The notes under the pieces are model-generated. The model was not told the origin of the DNA and did no database searches. It saw only the letters and a list, made by a program, of their open reading frames with translations. A DNA stretch of 64,000 nucleotides from Gonocerus acuteangulatus (lineage: Eukaryota; Arthropoda; Insecta; Hemiptera; Coreidae), in contig OX328132.1 in the NCBI GenBank assembly GCA_946811695.1, forward strand, positions 91,496,814 through 91,560,813, written 5' to 3'. How positions within the stretch are numbered: position 1 is the first letter of the stretch; each line of letters opens with the position of its first letter. Shown here piece after piece: positions 56,940 through 64,000 of the stretch. Made by a program: the position numbers and the translations under genes.

Positions 56940-57055
56940 CTGACTTATGGGTTCAGAAACGCGATCATTTCACATCAGCACTATCGGACTGCGTCATCAA
57001 CTTAAACGGGTTTCGTTCTTTTGGAGGAAAGCAGGATATGCGCTAAAATATGATT
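56940..57055 (-). mobile_element. Degenerate head of a Helentron-like element
   Basis: On the - strand it retains TAGCGCAT, AAACGAAACCCG-like and CGTTTCTGAACCC blocks in the same order as intact heads. It is heavily mutated, and the 72-codon open frame over it is incidental. Confidence 0.4.
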
Positions 57056-57189
57056 GTAAAATAAATAAAAGGAATTTCTCTTTAAGATATAACTTTTGTA
57101 TAGAATTATTTTTAAAAAATACCACAAGATAAATTATTTGCTTACAAACCAACGTTTTATAATTTTATGTAATTCTGCCCTGCAGATTA

Positions 57190-57470
57190 GGTAATAGTGT
57201 ATTGAAAGAGGACTCGAACCGGGGATTACCTCTCCTGGTTGAGTCCTTGGGCAGGACATGTTCTAGCTTTTCGAATTCAGGATCCGTTCATTCTAACTTA
57301 CGGACAGGGGACTTAGCAGTTTTCTTTCTCATTGTATCCTTATCCCTCTCCTCAACTCCATGCTGTCTTTTCCCAGTAGTCTAAAAGACTACTGTCCTGA
57401 ATAAAGCCCACCACAAAATACTTCTTAAGTAAATAATTAAATTAAAAAAAAACAAAAAAAAAAAAAACAT
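57190..57470 (-). repeat. Possible SINE-like repeat
   Basis: On the - strand CCCCGGTTCGAGTCCTC is B-box-like. An A-rich run lies at the right edge (57443-57468). No second copy in the window. Confidence 0.3.
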
Positions 57471-57664
57471 ACTAGAAGGATGTGCTCCTCTGCTAAATAA
57501 CTATTCCATACACATTGGAAAAGAAATAAACTACATACGAGGGGAGTATGGGGTGGGGTCACCGATCTGGACTATTTATTTCTGGTGTTTCTACATCGAA
57601 AAATAGTCGATACGTGTCCGAGCGTTCCGTCCAATGCGCCTTAGGAGCCGAGAAATAAAATAAA

Positions 57665-58150
57665 ATAGGTTGAAAGTGCTTTATTTTTTATATCGAGTTT
57701 TGAAAATGATATCGACATGATTTTATCACCAATTCATTTGTTTTATAGAGTATATTAAAGGAAAAATATAATCGTTAAACAATAATTTATATTTCGTCAA
57801 ATAAATTCAAAAATATGCTCACGTTTTCAAGTAAACTAGTATTAAACATTTTTTTACGCCAAAAATAATAGCAGATTTAAAATCAGCACCCCAAGAAACC
57901 CTAATGTGGTAAATATCATTGAAAACAAAAAATAATGATTTTTCGCAGTCTGGAAGAGGCTACATTTGTAAGCGAAAAAGTAATATGGCGTATTGAAATT
58001 CAATATCTCCCCTTGAGATAATCCGATTTTTACGTCATTGAAATCTTTCAAAAGAAGAAAGACCCCTTTTTCTAACCACATAAATGACTATTGCATTATC
58101 TCAAAAGGTGGTGGCAAAAAATATTTCTCAAAATAAAAATAAAATGTAAA
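57665..58150 (-). repeat. Segment shared with the interior of the transposon at 16145-17315
   Basis: On the - strand this matches 16445-16935 over about 490 bp (for example CATTATTTTTTGTTTTCAAT and GTGCTGATTTTAAATCTGCT). It contains an open frame of 75 codons (58081-57854) ending in a hydrophobic stretch, which is broken in the other copy. The ends abut other repeats and no terminal repeats are seen here. Confidence 0.6.
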
Positions 58151-58152
58151 CG

Positions 58153-58330
58153 TTTTAGCGCGGTTCCTCCCTCCCCCATAGGGAGGAACCCCGCTTATAA
58201 GGTTGATACAATGAAACAATCCGGAAGTGCCGACTAGAAAATTTTGCGTTTCAGAACCCCTAGAGACCGAAAATGATGGTGGTTCAAATTTGTATATATA
58301 TATTTATATATATATATATATATGTATATA

Positions 58331-58402
<72 letters not shown>

Positions 58403-59373
58403 TGTTCGCTCTCTAGGTCGAAGACGAATAGTCCGATTTTGATGAAATTTGGTACAAAAATCCGTCGTCCAATTTGAAAGGTCAAGTTCGTTAACCAGCG
58501 AAATCCGCCTACCGGAAGATGGCGTTTGGGGCGAAATTCGCGCAAAAAAAATCGTAACGCTTACGTTTTTGAGTTCATAAGCTTCTAAGTACTCGTTTTA
58601 TATGATTCCTGGGCAAGGAAAACGAATGAAACCATTTTCAAGGCGATAGCTTTAACCGTTTTCGAGAAAATTGGAAAAATAGTTTTTGAATACCGTTTTT
58701 GGTTTGGGTACTTAGAATCATGGGATTCAGTTGAAACATTTTCTACATATTCTACTTTCATTAAAACTAATATGTTAAAATTTTTGTTACGTTTGGAGTT
58801 TAGGAAGGGTTAGAATAAAATATTTTATTAACAGACATAAAAAGTTTTGGTAACTTTTTATACTTTCCTTAATATCTCGAAAAAGGTTGAGAATCTTGGT
58901 AAACGGAAGAATACCATTAGAAAGCTTATTAAATGCTCTACAAAAAAGGTTCTACTGAAAGTTTTGATTAGGCGATGTCAATCGGAGAAATAAGAGCTTA
59001 AAACTTTAAAGTAATTCCGCTTTAAAGTGATTTCGCTTATTCGAACTGTTCTTTTTGTCTGTTTTTTATTCCTTGTTATTTTTTAATTGCTTATTGTTGG
59101 ATAATGTATTTGAAAATAAAACAAGTTAAGAAAAATAGGAAAAACAATTTAATGTTAGAAATATGGATTTCCAAGATATAGCTTTTCAACTGCCTAGCGG
59201 GGTCCTTCCTAGGGAGGGTTGGCCGACCCATACAGGTAAGATCGTAAATAAGACCTTTCTAGAAATGTGGACCCAAAATAATAGCAGTTTCTATTTTAAT
59301 CATTCTAAATGAGTCTAGGGATAAGAACGGAACCGCGCTAAGATGATGCAGTTCCTGCGAGTCTGACTTTTTT
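58153..59373 (+). mobile_element. Helentron-like element copy D
   Basis: Head TTTTAGCGCGGTTCCTCCCT, AATCCGGAAGTGCCGACTAG, TA microsatellite (58293-58399), conserved interior and tail GGAACCGCGCTAAGATGATG with GAGTCTGACTTTTTT. It lies in the TRPC intron and abuts a diverged repeat segment at 57665-58150. Confidence 0.75.
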
Positions 59374-59379
59374 CTAAGT

Positions 59380-61062
59380 CCTTTCCTCAGTCCTAGGTAA
59401 ACTGGTCACATTCCCCAACATCTAACAATTTAATCACAATAAATATATTAAGCCTCATATTATAATATTGAATATATTTTGTTTAAATAAGAATAAGAAA
59501 ATATATCAGTTTGTAATCAATTTATCAATCATCCGAAAAATCCTCAATGAGATGGCAATCAGGCCATGAAGTTTAGAATAAATGTTATTTAAAAATAAAA
59601 ATCCCTAAGGAAACAATAGTAGTTAAAACTGAATTTTAAAATGAAAATTTATTTTCATTGCGATCGTTCCAAGCCTTCATCAGTGCTATGGGTAAAGGTG
59701 AAAATGAAGTAGTATAAAAATTAATGAATATCTACACATATTTTTGTACATCAAAAATCAAATGTAGAAGTGTAAATAAACATTTCAAATATCCTAAGAA
59801 GCACATGAACCCTGTAAAAAAAAAAATATATATATCTATATACTTATCCAAAAGCAAAATAAGGGTATTCCAGAAGCAAAAAGCAAGAAAACATATGACA
59901 ATGAACCATTATTTCAATTGGATTTAAATCAAACGACGTTTTCTACGGCTTAATACCAATACCATTCAAAATTATTAAATATTTATATTTTATCCGTTGG
60001 TTAGGTTTATATTTTTAGAAATTGTTTGCTCTGTTTATTGTACTCACATTAAAATAAAAAATAATTCTAAAGGATTGCTACTATTATTATTTTTCGACCT
60101 CTCTTTAATTAATTACACTACATATAAGTAGTGACGATACTAAAATAATCGTAGTGACGATGGAGTATTTTATAAACATTTTGTACATCTATATGCGATG
60201 GTTTATAAAGATGAAGAACTCTTTTATGAGATGCGTGTTGTATAAAATATTATTAAAACGTTTCATGAGATCTTGTTCCTGTTGTGTAATCAGTTTTCGT
60301 GAACTCATAAAGAGTAATATTTTAAAGAGCTTAATAAAAATTTAGCTTCATAAACCGCCGACTTCATTTACACATCACAAGGGTAAATTCCTAAAGTAGA
60401 TGCTCATTAATACATTTTTCTTTTGAGATTAACGTTATAAAAAATAAAGAAGGGAAACCATTTTTTTTTTCATGTAATATTATGAAGTAAATACACCATT
60501 AGCTTATTCGCATCGAAGATTCTCTTAGGTTAAGTAAACACAATATAGGTGACTCAATGAAATTAAAGTTTGTCTAAAAAAATATTTGCGCAGATTATTC
60601 ATATACTGCGTCAACGGCAGGTTGATTCTCTTCAAAAGATTATTTTCCCGTCTTGGTTTTATTCATGTTGCGAGAAACGTAAAACCCGACCCTCTCATAG
60701 GGTAATGCAATACGTAGGTGGAGTGTTTTCGTAGGAACCGAATAAGACCGACGTCACCATTTTATCATTTGCCTGTTTGAAGTGACATTGAAAAAAATAT
60801 AAAACATGGGCCGTATTTTAGAAGGGGAAAATCATTATACTTTCTTGAAGGAGTACATAATAGTCATTACCAAATATATCGATATAGTCATATTAAAAGA
60901 TTTTTTTAAATGAAGCTATCATCATGCTAATACGTTAGATAAATTTACTAACAATGATTACTAAATCTTATTCACAAGCCTCGGCACAAAGAAAATTAAA
61001 CTTGTAAAAACAGCGTTAATTATACTTCGAGTGATCCCAACCGGCCCATACATGAATAATAT

Positions 61063-61129
<67 letters not shown>

Positions 61130-61200
61130 CATATCTCAAGCCATGAAAAATTATGTATTTTTTACCGCCGGAAAATAATAACAACTGTTGATATTGCAGG
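59380..61200. other. Intronic AT-rich sequence
   Basis: No gene or defined element. A CACTGATGAAGGCTTGG block at about 59670-59690 (-) is a weak member of the hammerhead-like set. Short open frames at 59724 and 60154 look incidental. Confidence 0.45.
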
Positions 61201-61205
61201 TTGAT

Positions 61206-61386
61206 CTTAGGGTGGGTTTACACTAGGATAGTTATTGCAGGATATTTCTATCAGAGAGAAATTGCGACTAATGAAAACCATGTAAAATGTATGTCTGACA
61301 TAAATTGCTCATGGTTTACATTAGTCAGAATTTCTCCCTGATATAAATATCCTCCAATCACTGTCCTAGAGTAACCGCACCCTAAG
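61206..61386. mobile_element. Palindromic MITE, family GGGTGGGTTTACACT, copy 2
   Basis: It begins CTTAGGGTGGGTTTACACTA and ends CCGCACCCTAAG, with an interior matching 39136-39335. GAT flanks both ends and may be a 3-bp target duplication. Confidence 0.75.
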
Positions 61387-61660
61387 GATGTAAAGCAATA
61401 TATTCATGCCGAGTATAGAAATAAATCGGTAAGATAAAACCTTTGGAAATTGGTAGACTAGCCCAAAAACGTACCCGAGGAAATAAAACCGATGAAAACC
61501 CAAACAATGGAACTGAACCAATACTTTCGAAATTTTAGACACAATATTCTTCGGTAAAATTAGAATTTACTGGTTGAACTCATTTGTAGAAAATTTCGTT
61601 AACCTTTCGTTCGAAAACCTCACCTCGGTTTCTCATTTTTCTGGACACAAAAAAATTAAC

Positions 61661-61663
<3 letters not shown>

Positions 61664-61721
<58 letters not shown>

Positions 61722-62340
61722 TAGCATGCCTAAACAACTGAATTTAAAAAATCGCTGACCGACAAAATCCACCCTAAGCAACATTTTTTTCTTTTTGTGA
61801 AATTCGTGCGAAACCTTGGCGTATTTACGGTTTTTGCGTTAATAGGCAGATTAAGGGGTCTCCCGTGGTCTAGTGGCTAGCGCGCTAGATTCATAAGCGG
61901 GAGATGGTGGGTTCGATCCCCACCGGCGCCAGAGATTTTCTCATCTCAGGGCTCGCTGAGAAAATTCCTGGCTGCACCCTGGACGTCGGCGCTAATGGCC
62001 AAGATTTATGTCGATGCGCCGTAAAAAAAAAAAAAAAGATTAACTTTCTATAAGTAATTTGACTTCGAGAATCTAATGAAACTAAGGTTTTATTTATTAT
62101 CGTTTTTGAGAAAAAGGGGTGAGACTAGAATATTCTTTTTAGTTACTCCAAAATAGCGGATTTAGTTTCAAAATTTTCATGGCATTTGACATTGATTCGA
62201 ACTCATACATGTAAGTTTTGTTTACGTTTCGAGTTGAAGGACTTTTGAGATTTTCGCATACTAACTTAAATATTTCGAAAATGGATAGGAAATCTTAGTA
62301 AGTAAGGGTTACTAAATTTCCTACAGTGGCGGTCTTCGAT
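61664..62340 (+). mobile_element. Diverged relative of the Helentron-like family with a SINE inside
   Basis: After a TA microsatellite (61664-61718) the order TGTGAAATTCGTGCGAAA, TTTACGGTTTTTGCGTT, AATGAAACTAAGG, TTTTTGAGAAAA mirrors the family interior at lower identity. A tRNA-SINE at 61855 splits it. Confidence 0.4.
61855..62036 (+). repeat. tRNA-derived SINE, copy 4, full length
   Basis: The most complete copy: both Pol III boxes, body, GCTGCACCCTGGACGTCGGC and a poly(A) tail. AGATTAA flanks it at 61848-61854 and 62037-62043. Confidence 0.85.
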
Positions 62341-62910
62341 GCGGTGAATCGTTTCTTAAAATTTTTAAACTGTTGGTTTTGCTCTTTTGAATTGTTTTTT
62401 TCTTGTTATTTATTAACAAGCGGAAGTTGTGGAGACGGAATTCTGTGCATATTTGCGGACTCACTTTTTTCAAGTGAATTGAACTTTTTGTGTTTAAATC
62501 TCAAGATTACCCAGTTACTGCGAACCAGAGATTTTGTGATTTGCTGTCATAAGGGCGATATACAATAAATTAAATTTATTTGTCTAATAAGGGATTAGTC
62601 TAATAAATTGACATCGTTCCAAACCTCAAATAAAGGATGAAGTTCGATTTCATATGTTCTCGTTATTTTTTTCCTTTTCTTTTGGTGCATCTACTGCTGA
62701 GGTCATTAGCTCGTTATTGTTAAAATATTCAAAATTGTAATTTTCCCCTATGAAAGGAGATACAGAAAGTATTCACGATTACGAACTATGTAATCTTTTA
62801 TACTGTAATCAGTTATAAATATTGAGTATTCAAATTCACGAGTTCAATTTTCACGGAATACTGCCCGACTGTCGTAGTGTTCATTACTAATTCCTATCTG
62901 TTTATTTTAG

Positions 62911-63055
62911 CCTTTTAGCCGAATATAAAGATCAACCAGAGATCCTTGATATAAACTGTGTTGATCCACTAGATCGATCAGCACTAATATCTGCGATAGA
63001 AAATGAAAACATGGAGTTGATCAAGATTCTTTTGGAGCACAACATTAAAGTTAAG
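62911..63055 (+). CDS. TRPC-type (trp/Trpγ) channel, second coding exon (ankyrin repeats)
   Basis: The acceptor is a T-rich tract ending TTTATTTTAG at 62910, and the donor is AAG|GTAGGT at 63056. The first base completes the AG codon left by the exon ending at 49856, followed by exactly 48 codons with no stop. They include the peptides [20 protein letters not shown] and [13 protein letters not shown], a classic N-terminal ankyrin-repeat segment of insect TRPC channels. The exon ends in phase 0, and the next conserved block of the family should follow in an exon beyond 64000. The repeats are cytoplasmic and serve in assembly and partner binding in this family. Phase match, splice sites and protein similarity all agree, so the link to the exon at 49.7 kb is strong despite 13 kb of intron. 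Confidence 0.88.
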
Positions 63056-63281
63056 GTAGGTCACTTATTACTTCTTTGAGTAATAGTAATAAGTGTTCTA
63101 GTGTCATTTCTATGAGCCATTTAGTGTAAAAAAAAGTGGTCAAAGCAGATCCGATAAAACAAGGCAAAAATTTATATCTATTTCTGGATTTACTGTTAGA
63201 AATCCTAAACCCTGGTCTGCAAGGTTAGCCTGGCATTATTAGGAAATATTGTATATACATTTTAATTTACATACATTTGAG

Positions 63282-63704
63282 CAGGGCCGCCACATCTCAG
63301 AGCCGGGCCCAGGACCAGATCAAGGATCCCCTCTTCTCAGAGTAGAAATTCTAGTACTTTGCTATAGGACTTTGAACATTATAAAATTATTTACATATTG
63401 AGTTTTGAGCGAAATGAGAATAAAAGCCGACAAGCAGTGCAGCAAAGGTCACATTCGGTACTTGTAGTTTTATTACGACTCCTAATGTAATATACTATTC
63501 TGAGACTGCACTTGTTTTGTCGTTTATGTACATTAAAAAATATATAGATTCCATTCCAATAAATATAGGCTACGCCCATCTATATTTCTAAACCCCATTC
63601 TTTTTACAAGCTCATAACCTATACATTTTCTTCCAATTAGCGAGGCCCGGCCCGGGCCCGGGACAACTGTACCCGGCAGTCCCCCCCCCCATGTGGCGGC
63701 TCTG
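63282..63704. mobile_element. hAT MITE (423 bp) with 8-bp target duplication
   Basis: The ends CAGGGCCGCCACAT and ATGTGGCGGCTCTG are inverted repeats, and CATTTGAG flanks both sides exactly (63274-63281 and 63705-63712). The interior contains GC-rich GGCCCGGCCCGGGCCCGG near 63649. It has no transposase, and it lies in the TRPC gene after the second exon. Confidence 0.85.
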
Positions 63705-63881
63705 CATTTGAGTTACCAGTTGTAAAACGAAAACAGTTCGTTTGATATCAGGTAAGAATGCCAAATTAACCTAGGTGAATCCAATATTTAGTTCGAACTG
63801 ATCATTGAGCCACTTAGAACTTCATAGCCAAAATTAAAACATTATCTGTTGATGATTTTTGTTTTAAATGTACAGTGGGAG

Positions 63882-64000
63882 GCCCAAGTTTAAATGTTTC
63901 ACTTGGAGGCCCAGTGGCTGTGAGTGCTGAGACATGTGCACTCCGTTCATAAGGTCGTGGGTTCTATTCCCACTAGGCGTGGTGTTTTTACTTTGGAAAA
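63882..64000 (+). repeat. SINE head, cut by the window edge
   Basis: GGCCCAGTGGCTGTGAGTGC and CGTGGGTTCTATTCCCAC form A- and B-box-like segments. It is related in layout to the fragment at 41930. Confidence 0.45.

Larger units (their letters stand above)
49857..62910 (+). other. 13-kb intron of the TRPC-type gene, filled with nested transposons
   Basis: The intron is bounded by GTAATA at 49857 and TTTTAG at 62910. It contains a LINE tail, a hAT MITE, a 4.2-kb Helitron, a Copia relic, SINEs, two HINE copies, a palindromic MITE and TA microsatellites, all annotated separately. No further coding exon of the channel is seen inside it. Since donor and acceptor phases match directly, no internal exon is required. 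Confidence 0.75.

Noticed and set aside
60154..60345. 63-codon frame with Cys-rich stretch
   Set aside because: No signal peptide, homology or splice context; base composition is like the surrounding intron.
62326..62568. 80-codon frame starting near the second TRP exon
   Set aside because: It overlaps the decayed Helentron-like sequence and is not in phase with, or spliced to, the channel exons.

Overview
The window is eukaryotic: AT-rich, intron-bearing and densely packed with transposable elements. I see no operons, bacterial signals or CRISPR. The only recognisable host gene is a TRPC-type (trp/Trpγ) ion channel on the + strand. Two exons are visible, about 49.65-49.86 kb and 62.91-63.06 kb, split by a 13-kb intron, and the gene runs off the right edge. 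The gene type plus the repeat content (BEL/Pao, R2-type and other LINEs, Helitrons, Helentron-like elements, hAT, Tigger, tRNA-SINEs) points to an arthropod, most likely an insect. The species cannot be named from sequence alone.

Layout. 0-22 kb: no host gene seen; a Helitron at the left edge, palindromic MITEs, degenerate LINE RNase H relics, tRNA-SINEs, a dead Tigger/pogo element with another DNA transposon nested in it, and several stem-loop motifs resembling Penelope-type hammerhead ribozymes. 22.4-31.3 kb: a Helentron-like (HINE) element whose TA microsatellite was invaded by an intact 7.4-kb BEL/Pao retrotransposon with two 856-bp LTRs that I could distinguish at one base. 31.4-43 kb: an RTE relic, two more HINE copies, a 33-bp minisatellite, a MITE, a SINE and a DUF4817-type transposase relic. 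43.1-49.4 kb: a long, apparently intact non-LTR retrotransposon on the - strand. Its ORF2 is an R2-type protein (zinc finger, RT, restriction-like endonuclease), but it is preceded by a separate ORF1 that looks like the Gag of the R1/Jockey lineages. Start and stop of the two ORFs overlap in 11 nt.

49.65-63.06 kb: the TRP channel locus. Its large intron holds a stack of insertions that can be ordered by exact junctions: a LINE tail was invaded by a hAT MITE (8-bp duplication TACATGGT), and the MITE was then invaded by a 4.2-kb Helitron (clean A/T junctions, CTAG end) carrying a Copia integrase relic. Further right are a HINE copy, SINEs and MITEs. After the second exon lies another hAT MITE with the 8-bp duplication CATTTGAG.

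The candidates for something undescribed are, first, the R2-type element with a Gag-like ORF1 away from 28S rDNA; second, the HINE family with its TA microsatellite core acting as a landing site; third, the recurring hammerhead-like stem-loops. All calls rest on reading the sequence; no database search was run.
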